Of a stretch of DNA of 64,000 nucleotides, positions 53,989-62,398 are shown one piece after another. Every line of letters starts with the position of its first letter. The first letter of the stretch is position 1. The notes under the pieces were generated by a model. It saw only the letters and a list, made by a program, of their open reading frames with translations, was not told the DNA's origin and searched no databases. The stretch is from an uncultured Carboxylicivirga sp. (GTDB lineage: Bacteria > Bacteroidota > Bacteroidia > Bacteroidales > Marinilabiliaceae). Where the stretch lies: NCBI RefSeq assembly GCF_963668385.1, contig NZ_OY764327.1, positions 2,728,001 through 2,792,000 on the forward strand. Direction: 5' to 3'. The translations under genes and the position numbers were made by a program.

Positions 53989-54110
53989 AACGGTGGCAAT
54001 ATGCGGAGGCCGGGATTTCGAAGCTCCAACCTATCAAACCGTTACAATTTTTATTAAATGTACAAAGGTTTAAATTACCTACATCCCCCGGCTTACGTAT
54101 ATTGCGTGTT
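53989..54110 (-). repeat. attC site, ggcaatatgcggagg family
   Basis: Near copy of the site at 29137. Outward arm GTTagtgcctGtgc pairs with gcaTtggcactAAC before 55124. Serves the two-gene cassette at 54123-55111, the most proximal one. Confidence 0.87.
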
Positions 54111-54122
54111 AGTGCCTGTGCT

Positions 54123-54644
54123 TTATTCATCAAGGTCATAAAGTTTATAAGGATAATCTCTTACAAATCCCCAATCTTTGTCATCACTTATATTATCCTC
54201 TAATTTATGAATATCATATTTTTCTTTAAGTTCTGTCAGGTTAGTTTTGTAATCAAAATCAGCCCGTAAATAGAACCAATAATTTCTTTCTCCACCATAG
54301 GTTTCAATTAGAAATATAAATCCCTCTTTTTTAAAATCGAAAAGATTACAAATTTCACCGTCAAATCCTTCCAATGTCTTATTATAATCAGATTGTGGTA
54401 ATCCATTAGATTTTACTTTATCCAGTTTATGTGTAATATTTAAGAGTCTGGGATACTGTAACTGATATTGTGAAATATTGTCAATATTGGGCTTTCTTAA
54501 ATATAAAGGCAAATCCTCATATGTTATGTCCATTGTTGACCAAGTCATATTATCTATATTTTTTTGGTTTTGACAATTACAAATCAAGCTGCTATTAATC
54601 AACAGGGTAAAAACAAAAAATCTAAATCTTATTAATCCCACCAT
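54123..54644 (-). CDS. Secreted protein of unknown function
   Basis: 173 residues with an N-terminal signal (FRFFVFTLLINSSLICNCQ; the Cys before Gln may alternatively be lipidated). The mature part contains MDITYEDLPLYLRKPNID and a C-terminal FIFLIETYGGERNYWFYLRADFDYKTNLTELKEKY, which resembles DUF695-like or related beta-alpha domains. It overlaps the upstream lipoprotein gene by 13 bases, so the two are probably coupled. Confidence 0.55.
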   Translation of the reverse strand: MVGLIRFRFFVFTLLINSSLICNCQNQKNIDNMTWSTMDITYEDLPLYLRKPNIDNISQYQLQYPRLLNITHKLDKVKSNGLPQSDYNKTLEGFDGEICNLFDFKKEGFIFLIETYGGERNYWFYLRADFDYKTNLTELKEKYDIHKLEDNISDDKDWGFVRDYPYKLYDLDE

Positions 54645-55111
54645 GCACTTATAACTTTAAAATCATCTGGTAAATCAGGAGCATTTATCGGCTTAGTATC
54701 ACCCCAACCTTCATATAACTCATCAGGCATTAAATCTTTTAATAAAATCTGCAATTCTACTTTTGAAAGCGAGGTCACTATATAAACATTATCTGTGTAT
54801 GCCCAATCACCATCATTAATATCTGCAATACGAACATAAATATTATCAACAGAGTCGAGTTGTCTAATTTCTTTAAATTTTAAGTAAAAATCTGATGGAG
54901 AAGGTTGATGCGGATAAAGATTTACTCCAATCGAACCATAATCGTGGTTTCCCTCAAAGAAATCCTCAAGTGTTACAAGAATTTCATTATCTGGATATCC
55001 GAGTAATTCTATTTTCTCAAACAACTTATCTTTTTTACTCATACAACTTGAATTAATTATTATCAATCCAATAATCAGAATCAGTTTATTTATTTGCAGT
55101 ATCGTTCTCAT
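54632..55111 (-). CDS. Cassette lipoprotein, most proximal gene
   Basis: 159 residues, lipobox LIIINSSC (Cys23). A DUF-like domain follows with PDNEILVTLEDFFEGNHDYGSIGVNLYPHQPSPSDFYLKFKEIRQLDSVDNIYVRIADINDGDWAYTDNVYI, and the protein ends GWGDTKPINAPDLPDDFKVISAWWD. It is the first gene read from the array's attI-side end. No function can be named. Confidence 0.6.
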   Translation of the reverse strand: MRTILQINKLILIIGLIIINSSCMSKKDKLFEKIELLGYPDNEILVTLEDFFEGNHDYGSIGVNLYPHQPSPSDFYLKFKEIRQLDSVDNIYVRIADINDGDWAYTDNVYIVTSLSKVELQILLKDLMPDELYEGWGDTKPINAPDLPDDFKVISAWWD

Positions 55112-55123
55112 AGCATTGGCACT

Positions 55124-55243
55124 AACGGTTTTGCGGTATTAACCGTAGCCCTGTTTTTATTTGTTACCATTTGCTTTGATTTGGTTAGTTTTCAACAGTT
55201 TACCGAGATTCTGATTTTGATATAATACCGCATTTTCCTAGTT
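55124..55243 (-). repeat. Palindromic site at the proximal end (attC- or attI-like)
   Basis: AACggtttt-GCGGTATTA ... TAATACCGC-attttccta-GTT, about 120 bp. Its left AAC is the normal start of the first cassette's partner (ggcactAAC). The outward right side (GTTttgggata) breaks the array rule: position 11 is A, not G. This is expected if the sequence to the right is not a cassette but the primary site or an inserted element. Confidence 0.55.
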
Positions 55244-55349
55244 TTGGGATATAAAAGTATGGCAAATTTCATGGTACATGTTTTGGCGAACAACCATAGA
55301 AATCTGCCATACAAAGATTGAATGTATAACCAAAAATTGCTTTTCAGTT

Positions 55350-56597
55350 ATGTCTCACAAAGTTAGCACAGCAATCGTGCTTTTCAAAAAACGGCAGAAG
55401 AAAAATGGTAAGTATCCGGCAAAGCTCCGTTTGACGCACGATAGGAAACAGATGTACTATAACATCGACACCAAAGACCGGGTGTATGAGTTCACCGACG
55501 AGGAGTTCGAAAAAATCACCTCTCCCAAACCAAGAGGCGAGTACAAGGAGATTCAGATTGAGTTTTCTTTGATAGAGGAAAAAGCCCAGAAGATTATCAA
55601 GTCCATGAGGGATTTTTCCTTTGACCGATTCAAGACCCACATCGGTATCACCGGGAGTGATATGAAAAACGTCTATCACTATCTGGACATCAAAACCAAA
55701 GCTTTTGAAAAGAACGGCTATGGGGATAAAACCGCAAAGCCCATGAAAAAGGCTTTACAGCAATTCTTCAAAAGGGAAAAAAATCTGGAATTTAAAGAAA
55801 TCACTGCTACAAAGCTCCGGGAACTGGAGCAATACATGCGAAACAAAGGTATTAAGCCAACCACATATCACCGATACATAGATTCCCTTAAAAGCGTCTT
55901 CTTTATGGCACTGAGGGAAAACATGATTTCAATGGATGTGTTCCCCTTTGGCCGGGAAAAGGACAAATATCTGGCTCCCCGTGTTGTGACCGTTAAACGG
56001 GCGTTGAAACTCAACGAGATTGAGAAAATCTACAATTACCAGCCCGAACCATTTTCACACGAAGACGAGGCTAAAGACTACTGGATGTTCACCTACCTTT
56101 GCAACGGCATCAACATGGTGGATTTGTGCAACCTGAAGTACAAGGATATTGGAACGGACTTCATCTCCTTCATCCGGAGAAAGACAGAGCATTCCTCCGC
56201 CATTAAACGTCCCATTACCATCCCCATCACCGATGACATTAGGGCAATCATCGAGAAACGTGGAAACAAGGATAAATCACCAGACAATTACGTCTTCCCG
56301 GTGATTACCGATGACCTGAGCCACAAGCAAAAGGTGTATAAGATTGCATGGAGGGTGCGCAAGACCAATGTCCACATGGGCAAAATTGGCAAAAAGGTGG
56401 GTGTGGATAAGCACATCACCACCTACACCGCCCGGCACAGTTTTGCCACCATATTGAAACGCTCCGGCGTGTCCACCGAGTTCATCAGCGAGAGCTTAGG
56501 CCATAAAGATGTGACCATCACGGAGACCTACCTTGATAGTTTTGAAAACGACCACAAAAAGGAAATTGCCAAACACCTGACGGCATTCAAGAAATAA
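55350..56597 (+). CDS. Tyrosine recombinase (Bacteroidota integrase type)
   Basis: 415 residues from the ATG at 55350 (MSHKVSTAIVLFKKRQKKNGKYP); the open frame reaches 24 codons farther upstream without a better start. N-terminal arm-binding domain, SAM-like core-binding domain (AMKKALQQFFKREKNLEFKEITATKLRELEQYMRNKG), catalytic domain. R362 (TYTARHSFAT), H385 (SLGHKDVTI) and nucleophile Y394 (ETYLDSF) are present. The place of the first catalytic Arg reads CNGINMVDLCNLKYKDI, as in a known Bacteroidota subgroup. The IntI-specific insertion is not evident. It points away from the cassettes, as intI does, but its base composition matches the downstream element. Confidence 0.9.
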   Translation: MSHKVSTAIVLFKKRQKKNGKYPAKLRLTHDRKQMYYNIDTKDRVYEFTDEEFEKITSPKPRGEYKEIQIEFSLIEEKAQKIIKSMRDFSFDRFKTHIGITGSDMKNVYHYLDIKTKAFEKNGYGDKTAKPMKKALQQFFKREKNLEFKEITATKLRELEQYMRNKGIKPTTYHRYIDSLKSVFFMALRENMISMDVFPFGREKDKYLAPRVVTVKRALKLNEIEKIYNYQPEPFSHEDEAKDYWMFTYLCNGINMVDLCNLKYKDIGTDFISFIRRKTEHSSAIKRPITIPITDDIRAIIEKRGNKDKSPDNYVFPVITDDLSHKQKVYKIAWRVRKTNVHMGKIGKKVGVDKHITTYTARHSFATILKRSGVSTEFISESLGHKDVTITETYLDSFENDHKKEIAKHLTAFKK

Positions 56598-56601
56598 AAC
56601 T

Positions 56602-56638
56602 GAAAGGCTTCCAAGTAAAAACGGAAGCCTTTCTTTTT
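56602..56638 (+). terminator. Terminator after integrase
   Basis: GAAAGGCTTCC, loop aagtaaaaac, GGAAGCCTTTC, then tttttc; perfect 11-bp stem shortly after the integrase stop. Confidence 0.85.
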
Positions 56639-56794
56639 CAATCCCTTTCTGTTTTGCCCTGTCCATCGGCCATTGATACGAATAAAAGTTATTAACAAAG
56701 CCAAAAAAAGTGCGACTGAGTTACGCCAATTCACCGCCGTTAGAACTATAATCATAAGTGAATATTTTAACATTTCAAAAAAGAAATTAAGCTT

Positions 56795-57790
56795 ATGAAT
56801 CAAAGAGAAATGACAACAGAGAATTTTGAGAGGGATAGCCTTACAGCATTTGAGAAGATGCTGCAAGGCTACAAAAAAGCGAAGCAATCATTGGTGTGGG
56901 AATCGAACATGGATGACCTGATTGAGAGAATGACCCATCTGCCAACGGCTCCGTTCCCCACCGAATTGATGAAACTTTTCGATTACAACTATTTGGTATT
57001 ATCCGAAGACATCAGCACCCTTATCCAAAAAGCCCTGCAAATACGTGAACAGATGCAGCACACGCAGCGATTTGTCCACATCGAGGAGAAATACTACTCG
57101 CTGCCCTTTTTGCCCAAAAACACCTTCCTGAAGAAACTGAAAGTCTTTAACAATGAAGGCGAACTGTGCTACCAGCAAATGGGCAAGCTATACATCCGCT
57201 TTAACAGATTGCTAATTTGGATTCTTCCCGGAAGAAAGTCATTTTCCTTCCACGACATCTTCACCTTCAAGCAAAAATCCATCCATCTCCGTGATTTAGA
57301 AATCTACTATTACTCCCCTTTTCTGGATTTGTCCACCACAGACCCCCAATGTTACTACGACTTCTTTTGCGATTACTACGGCAAAACCCAATTCCTCAAA
57401 TACTTCAGCACCAAGGATATTATCAGCTTTGCCCTCGACAACTCATTTGACAACACCCTGCACAACACACCCAAGGCATTGGAGGAAATACTTAAACTCA
57501 CCAGCTCCCAGCAAGTGCTTTGGGCTTACTTCCTTTTCCGGCTCATGGGCATGAAACTCAGGCTGCATATTGATGCGGCCATGATGACACGCTTCCTGCT
57601 AATTGTAAACCGGAACGACCTTGAGGACTACAAAAAATCCTATTTCTACAAGTTGGTATCCAAAGCCCCTTTTGTGAAGGAGGACAAAAAGCTGTTGGCC
57701 GATTTGGAGACCATCCGGCTCCATTTCCAAAAGAGCAAATTGCCCACCGGGGACATCGACAAAGAGATACTGAATCTGATTACCAATTAG
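56795..57790 (+). CDS. Unknown mobile-element protein
   Basis: 331 residues, soluble, helical and aromatic-rich (MLQGYKKAKQSLVWESNMDDLIERMTHLPTAPFPTELMKLFDYNYLVLSEDI ... DLEIYYYSPFLDLSTTDPQCYYDFFCDYYG). No known domain recognised. It is placed between the integrase and the excisionase-like gene, where Bacteroidota integrative elements often keep element-specific proteins. Composition fits the element, not the array. Confidence 0.6.
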   Translation: MNQREMTTENFERDSLTAFEKMLQGYKKAKQSLVWESNMDDLIERMTHLPTAPFPTELMKLFDYNYLVLSEDISTLIQKALQIREQMQHTQRFVHIEEKYYSLPFLPKNTFLKKLKVFNNEGELCYQQMGKLYIRFNRLLIWILPGRKSFSFHDIFTFKQKSIHLRDLEIYYYSPFLDLSTTDPQCYYDFFCDYYGKTQFLKYFSTKDIISFALDNSFDNTLHNTPKALEEILKLTSSQQVLWAYFLFRLMGMKLRLHIDAAMMTRFLLIVNRNDLEDYKKSYFYKLVSKAPFVKEDKKLLADLETIRLHFQKSKLPTGDIDKEILNLITN

Positions 57791-58012
57791 CAATTTCAAA
57801 GGCCAATTACCATTTATTGCTATTTGGTGCAGTTTTCATTATCCGACACTTTTCCGGGAAAACGGGTTTTGAGGCTCAAAAGACCATTTGTATAAATCAC
57901 AATATCAAACGGATATGATTTTTCTTTAAAATATCGGACAGTCCGACGACGGAAATTAGGGCATTGGTGACTTAAAATTGTCCCAGAATTTGGTTCAAAA
58001 AACACATCAAAT

Positions 58013-58315
58013 ATGGACGAACAAAAGAACATCAATGCGGCGGCTTTAAGGAACCTTGAACTACTCAACAAACAGGTAGCGGAACTTCTTCAGGTGCAAC
58101 GCAAGGCGGTTTCAGGTTACGACTACCTGAACGCAAATGAGCTGGCCGATTTACTAGGCGAAAGTATCAAGACAATTTATGCAAGGGTGCATAACAGACA
58201 AATCCCCTTTTACAAGCCGGGTGGAAAGATTCTGCTTTTCAAACTGGACGAAATACGGGAGTGGATAAAATCCGGTCGCCATGCGACTATGGATGAACTG
58301 CGTCAGAACGTGTAA
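58013..58315 (+). CDS. Excisionase-like helix-turn-helix protein
   Basis: 100 residues: a short coiled N-terminus (LRNLELLNKQVAELLQVQRKAV) and a winged HTH of the MerR/HTH_17 type (YLNANELADLLGESIKTIYARVHNRQIPFYKPGGKILLFKLDEIREWIKSGR). Such proteins next to Bacteroidota integrases act as recombination directionality factors or element regulators. About 220 bp of non-coding sequence precedes it. Confidence 0.8.
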   Translation: MDEQKNINAAALRNLELLNKQVAELLQVQRKAVSGYDYLNANELADLLGESIKTIYARVHNRQIPFYKPGGKILLFKLDEIREWIKSGRHATMDELRQNV

Positions 58316-58335
58316 TTGGTCATCACACCAAATCT

Positions 58336-58482
58336 ATGAAAAAAGCGCAGAAACTAAGGGAGGAAAAAGACGGCAAACAGGTAATAAGGCTTTCGCTGGT
58401 AAAGCTCTTTATGAAAAAACGGTCGCACATTCAGTCAGTACCGGAGAACAAGTTTTGCAGGTTTTTAAATCTAACAAAATAG
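58336..58482 (+). CDS. Possible small basic protein
   Basis: 48 residues (MKKAQKLREEKDGKQVIRLSLVKLFMKKRSHIQ ...), starting 20 bp after the HTH gene and ending 8 bp before the DUF4406-like gene. Very basic. It is supported only by its position in the tight gene series and a plausible ATG. Confidence 0.35.
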   Translation: MKKAQKLREEKDGKQVIRLSLVKLFMKKRSHIQSVPENKFCRFLNLTK

Positions 58483-58490
58483 CATTGATT

Positions 58491-58826
58491 ATGGCAATAG
58501 TTTATATCTGTGGGGTTGACAACCCCGATGATGAAAAGGATAGCTGTGTTGACACCGAAAAAGTAAAAGCCCGGCTCAAATCGTTGAAGTGTGCAGTGGT
58601 AAACCCATCGGAAATGGCTTTTTCTAAGATGAGCTGGTCGGATACCCTAAGCAACCGGGTAGAACTGCTTAAAAAGAGCCATGCCGTGTATGTCCTGCCC
58701 AACTGGAGGGACAGCATCATGGCACGCATCGAGCTGACCGTGGCAATGGATTTAAAGCTGCAAACCTTCTTTCATCCCATCAGCAACAAGGAATTAAAAC
58801 AATTAGTAACCACCCTTGACGGATAG
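58491..58826 (+). CDS. DUF4406-like protein
   Basis: 111 residues from the ATG at 58491 (MAIVYICGVDNPDDEKD); the open frame continues upstream over the preceding gene and is not used. KARLKSLKCAVVNPSEMAF and RVELLKKSHAVYVLPNWRDSIMARIELTVAMDLKLQTFF are the two halves of the DUF4406 / nucleoside 2-deoxyribosyltransferase-like fold, common in phages and mobile elements. Activity is not established for the family. Confidence 0.75.
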   Translation: MAIVYICGVDNPDDEKDSCVDTEKVKARLKSLKCAVVNPSEMAFSKMSWSDTLSNRVELLKKSHAVYVLPNWRDSIMARIELTVAMDLKLQTFFHPISNKELKQLVTTLDG

Positions 58827-58836
58827 CAATGGTTCC

Positions 58837-58873
58837 GGTGGGGCTGTACAAGGGCAGCCCCACCACTTTTTTT
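58837..58873 (+). terminator. Terminator after DUF4406-like gene
   Basis: GGTGGGGCTG, loop tacaaggg, CAGCCCCACC and then a run of seven T; perfect 10-bp GC-rich stem. Confidence 0.9.
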
Positions 58874-58897
58874 GTACTCAAACTTAGATTGACAATT

Positions 58898-59191
58898 ATG
58901 GCAACAACATTGCATCCAAATACGGTCTCAAAGCTTTATTATCTCGACAACAGGATAAAAAGCTTCTATGAAAAAAACGGTTATTCATCCATCCCTTTCG
59001 ATGGCCGGAAAGTGCAGGAAATGATTCAGGCATCGCAAAAGGAGCTGGCCGAATTGTTCCTCAAAATATGGGGAAAGAGCATGGGCGCACATCTGCTCGA
59101 TAAGTTTTACGATAACCGGGGCAATGTGCTGGATTTCTACATGAGCCTTGATGGCCAGAACCGCCAGCTCTTATCACAAAAAGACTGGTGA
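58898..59191 (+). CDS. Small mobile-element protein upstream of primase
   Basis: 97 residues from the ATG at 58898 (MATTLHPNTVSKLYYLDNRIKSFYEKNGYSSIPFDGRKVQEMIQASQKELAELFLKIWGKSMGAHLLDKF). No known domain recognised. Its stop overlaps the primase start (TGATG), so translation of the two is coupled and a replication-accessory role is possible. Confidence 0.65.
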   Translation: MATTLHPNTVSKLYYLDNRIKSFYEKNGYSSIPFDGRKVQEMIQASQKELAELFLKIWGKSMGAHLLDKFYDNRGNVLDFYMSLDGQNRQLLSQKDW

Positions 59192-62100
59192 TGATGGATG
59201 CAACCCAAGTAATCGAACACATAAACGGAGAGATAGTCAGTGTCATCTCCAATTTTGTGGAGATGAAGAAAGCCGGAACCAACTTTTCGGCTAGATGTCC
59301 TTTCCACAACGAAAAGTCGGCTTCATTCCATGTGAACCCGGCCAAAGGGATTTACAAGTGTTTTGGCTGCGGCAAAGGTGGCGATGCGGTAAGCTTCATC
59401 AAGGAACACGAAGGTGTTGATTTCAAACAGGCCGTGGAGATTGGGGCGAAAAAGCTCAAGATTGATTTTGAGTGGAAGAAAAGCAAGGACTTTGACCAAG
59501 CCAAATACCAGCACCGGGAAAGCCTGCACATTGCCTGCAACATTGTGGAGCGGTTCTTTGCCGAAAAGCTTTCCCATCCCGAAGCCCAGAAATACCTCCA
59601 AGGGCGTAACATCATTAACCCCTCGCATGGGAGTTTTGAGTTGGGTTACGCCCCTAACGGCAATGAACTGCTGGCCTATGCCCGGCAAAATGGCCTCAAG
59701 ACCGAAATACTGGAGGAAATCGGGGTTCTAAAGAGCAGTGATAACGGGTTGTATGATTTTTTTCGGAACCGTTTAATCTTCCCCATCTCCAATTCACTAG
59801 GCCAGACCATTGCTTTTGCCGGAAGGGATTTAACCGATAACTCCAAAGTCAAGTACCTGAACACGCCCGAAAGCAGCATTTACATCAAAGGAAATGAACT
59901 CTATGCCCTGAATGCCGCCCGGATGGCCATCAAAAACGAAGACCGGGTGTATATTGTGGAGGGCTATACCGATGCGCTGCGGATGCACGCCATTGGCATC
60001 ACCAACACAGTGGCCACCTGTGGGACTGCCCTGACAAATGCCCAGTCTTTGTTATTGAAGCGGTACACAAACAAGGCCACATTAATCTTTGACGGGGACA
60101 ATGCCGGACAACGGGCAACCGAGCGCAATGCCGAAATCCTGATTAAAAACCAGTTCCATGTATCGGTGATGGCTCTGCCCGAAAAGCACGACCCGGACAC
60201 GCTGTTTACCACCAAGGAGCTGTTTCTCCAGCATAACGAACAGCAGACCGACTACATCATCTTCAAAACTCAGCAATTGGCCGAAAAAGCAGCCTCCGAC
60301 CCGGTTTACAAGTCCGAGGCCATCAAGCGCATCTCCAAGCTGATTGCCAACTACGACAAGACCAAACAGGAGGTTTACACCGAGTTTGTGGCCGAACACA
60401 TTAAACCCAAGAAGGCTTGGGTGGATGCCATTAAAGAACTGTCGCAAAACGAAACGCAACCCACCCACCGCTATACTATTCCCCAGCATGTTAGCCTAAA
60501 TGACTTTAACCGATGGGGATTTTATGTGGAGGAAAACTGTTACGTGTTCCGGAACAAGAAAGGCGATGACTTTGTGACCCACTCCAATTTTGTGATGGCT
60601 CCCTTATTCCACATCGAAAGCCCCATCAATGCCAAGCGATTGTACGAAATTAAAAACCGTCATAATCTGGTGAAGATTGTGGAGCTGCCACAACGCGATT
60701 TGGTGAGTATCACCAACTTTAAACTGCAAATAGAATCCTTGGGTAACTTCCTGTGGACAGGCGGAGAAAGCGAACTTAATAAACTAAAGGCATGGCTTTA
60801 CGAGAAAACCAAAAGCTGCAAGGAAGTGGTTCAAATGGGCTGGCAACGGGAAGGCTTCTTTTGCTGGGGCAACGGCATCTTTGACGGGGAGCAGTTTATC
60901 AAAGCCGACAAGTACGGGATTGTGCAGCACAACGAGCGATATTACTACATCCCGGCCTGTTCCGAAATCTATGCCAGTGATGACAGCCTGTTTGAATTTG
61001 AGCGGCACTTCATCCACAACGAGGGCAACATTACTCTTTACGAATACGCCCAGAAATACACAGCGGTATTTGGCAACAACGGCATCATCACCTTGTCGTT
61101 TTTCTTTGCCAGTTTGTTTTTGGACATCATCTCCAGACGGTTCGATAAGTTTCCTATCCTGAACATGTACGGTCAGAAAGGTTCCGGTAAAAACACTTGT
61201 GCTGAAAGCATCCTTTACATGTTTGGCCGCAAAGGAAAAGTCCCCAACCTGCATAACTCCAGTAAACCATCCATTGCCGACCATGTGGCCACCAGCTCCA
61301 ATGCGGTTTGTGTGCTGGATGAGTATCGCAACGACTTGGAAATGGAGAAACGGGAACTCCTGAAAGGCTTTTGGGACAAGACCGGACGAACCCGGATGAA
61401 CATGGACAAGGACAAGAAGAAAGAGACTTCCAAAGTCAATCAAGGGATTATTGTCTGCGGCCAGCAGATTGCCACGGCTGACATTGCCCTGTTTAGCCGT
61501 TTCATTGCTTTGGGTTTCTCCAAAACCATCTTCTCCTTTGAGGAAAAGAGGCATTTTGAAGAGCTGGAGCAAATCAACAAACAGGGATTAACACAGATTA
61601 CCCATCAGCTTTTAAAACACCGGGAGACTTTCAAAAAGAGCTACAATAAAACCGTTGATGCTGTCAGCGACCAGTTCCGGGAGCTATTGGGGACAACTGC
61701 CATTGAGACCCGGATTTTCAATAACTGGTTGACGGTAGCCTCTGCTTATGCCACGGTGGCTAATATTGTGGAGTTGCCGTTTAAGTACGACAGCATCATG
61801 CAGCTTTTTGTAGAGCTGATGGTAACCCAGAACAGTGAAACAGCCAAGAATGATGATTTGGGTATCTTCTGGAAAACGGTTCAATACCTTATCAGCTCCA
61901 ATATTCTCTTTCAGGAAGGCGATTACCGGGTGGTATATGCCGATAAGATAACGCACACCTTTAAAGAGAACGGTGAATGGAAGAAAAGTGAAATCATTTT
62001 GCCAAACCCTCAGAACATCCTCTATTTATCGGTTAGTAGGGTATTTGGCTTGTATAAATCACAGGCTTTGCGTGAGGGTGACAAACCCCTGCCGGATGCC

Positions 62101-62304
62101 ACGGTGGAATATTACCTAAAGAACAGCCCGGCTTTTATTTGCGACACCAAGAAGGTGTACTTTAAAAAGTTCGATGCTAAGAATGGTTATCCCGAATTAG
62201 ATGAGAAAGGAAACAAGAAATTTACCTATACCTCGGCCTTTGTATTTTATCTGGACAAGCTGAATCTGAACATTGCCGATGAACATTTAAACGGGGAAAG
62301 TTGA
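59191..62304 (+). CDS. Primase-helicase fusion (CHC2-TOPRIM plus NTPase)
   Basis: About 1037 residues. CHC2 zinc finger (C36-P-F-H39 ... C57-F-G-C60), then DnaG-like N-terminal region, TOPRIM (VYIVEGYTDALRMHAIG ... TLIFDGDNAGQRATERNAEIL) at about 250-340. A long linker follows, then a C-terminal NTPase with Walker A GQKGSGKNT and Walker B AVCVLDEYRND, and IIVCGQQIATAD with an arginine-rich finger region (LFSRFIALGF). This is a self-contained element replication protein like those of integrative and plasmid-type elements in Bacteroidota. It starts at the ATG overlapping the previous stop and ends at a strong terminator, after which the iteron-like repeats begin. Confidence 0.88.
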   Translation: MMDATQVIEHINGEIVSVISNFVEMKKAGTNFSARCPFHNEKSASFHVNPAKGIYKCFGCGKGGDAVSFIKEHEGVDFKQAVEIGAKKLKIDFEWKKSKDFDQAKYQHRESLHIACNIVERFFAEKLSHPEAQKYLQGRNIINPSHGSFELGYAPNGNELLAYARQNGLKTEILEEIGVLKSSDNGLYDFFRNRLIFPISNSLGQTIAFAGRDLTDNSKVKYLNTPESSIYIKGNELYALNAARMAIKNEDRVYIVEGYTDALRMHAIGITNTVATCGTALTNAQSLLLKRYTNKATLIFDGDNAGQRATERNAEILIKNQFHVSVMALPEKHDPDTLFTTKELFLQHNEQQTDYIIFKTQQLAEKAASDPVYKSEAIKRISKLIANYDKTKQEVYTEFVAEHIKPKKAWVDAIKELSQNETQPTHRYTIPQHVSLNDFNRWGFYVEENCYVFRNKKGDDFVTHSNFVMAPLFHIESPINAKRLYEIKNRHNLVKIVELPQRDLVSITNFKLQIESLGNFLWTGGESELNKLKAWLYEKTKSCKEVVQMGWQREGFFCWGNGIFDGEQFIKADKYGIVQHNERYYYIPACSEIYASDDSLFEFERHFIHNEGNITLYEYAQKYTAVFGNNGIITLSFFFASLFLDIISRRFDKFPILNMYGQKGSGKNTCAESILYMFGRKGKVPNLHNSSKPSIADHVATSSNAVCVLDEYRNDLEMEKRELLKGFWDKTGRTRMNMDKDKKKETSKVNQGIIVCGQQIATADIALFSRFIALGFSKTIFSFEEKRHFEELEQINKQGLTQITHQLLKHRETFKKSYNKTVDAVSDQFRELLGTTAIETRIFNNWLTVASAYATVANIVELPFKYDSIMQLFVELMVTQNSETAKNDDLGIFWKTVQYLISSNILFQEGDYRVVYADKITHTFKENGEWKKSEIILPNPQNILYLSVSRVFGLYKSQALREGDKPLPDATVEYYLKNSPAFICDTKKVYFKKFDAKNGYPELDEKGNKKFTYTSAFVFYLDKLNLNIADEHLNGES

Positions 62305-62326
62305 AGCGGGAAAGAATTAAAAGACG

Positions 62327-62366
62327 GAAGGGTTTCTGGACAAAAAACAGAAACCCTTTCTTTTTG
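62327..62366 (+). terminator. Terminator after primase-helicase
   Basis: AAGGGTTTCTG, loop gacaaaaaa, CAGAAACCCTT followed by TCTTTTTG. Confidence 0.85.
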
Positions 62367-62398
62367 CACTTGAAATCAAGTTTTACCATGCAAAACTG

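Larger units (their letters stand above)
15466..55126 (-). mobile_element. Integron-type gene cassette array (about 45 attC sites, no IntI seen)
   Basis: A head-to-tail series of units about 0.4-4 kb long, each made of a minus-strand gene followed by an imperfect palindrome bounded by AAC and GTT. Within each unit the bases next to the GTT are complementary to the bases at the opposite end of that same unit, which is the expected mark of cassettes that passed through a circular form. The proximal (attI-side) end is on the right, since genes read leftward. Repeat families, duplicated cassettes and one IS interruption are listed separately. Without an integrase in view it would be classed as a CALIN or as part of a larger chromosomal integron. 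Confidence 0.88.

Noticed and set aside
15466-55126. A CRISPR array or a family of REP/MITE elements as explanation for the repeats.
   Set aside because: Units are too long and irregular in spacing, carry genes between them, and have the AAC/GTT ends with arm complementarity within each cassette that CRISPR or MITEs would not show.
55278-55349. An upstream start for the integrase at 55278.
   Set aside because: The extra 24 residues (MFWRTTIEICHTKIE...) look unlike integrase N-termini, while MSHKVSTAIVLFKKR at 55350 matches the family start.
55350-56597. Calling the recombinase IntI outright.
   Set aside because: It has an N-terminal arm-binding domain, lacks an evident IntI-specific insertion and has the composition of the adjoining element; only its position resembles intI.
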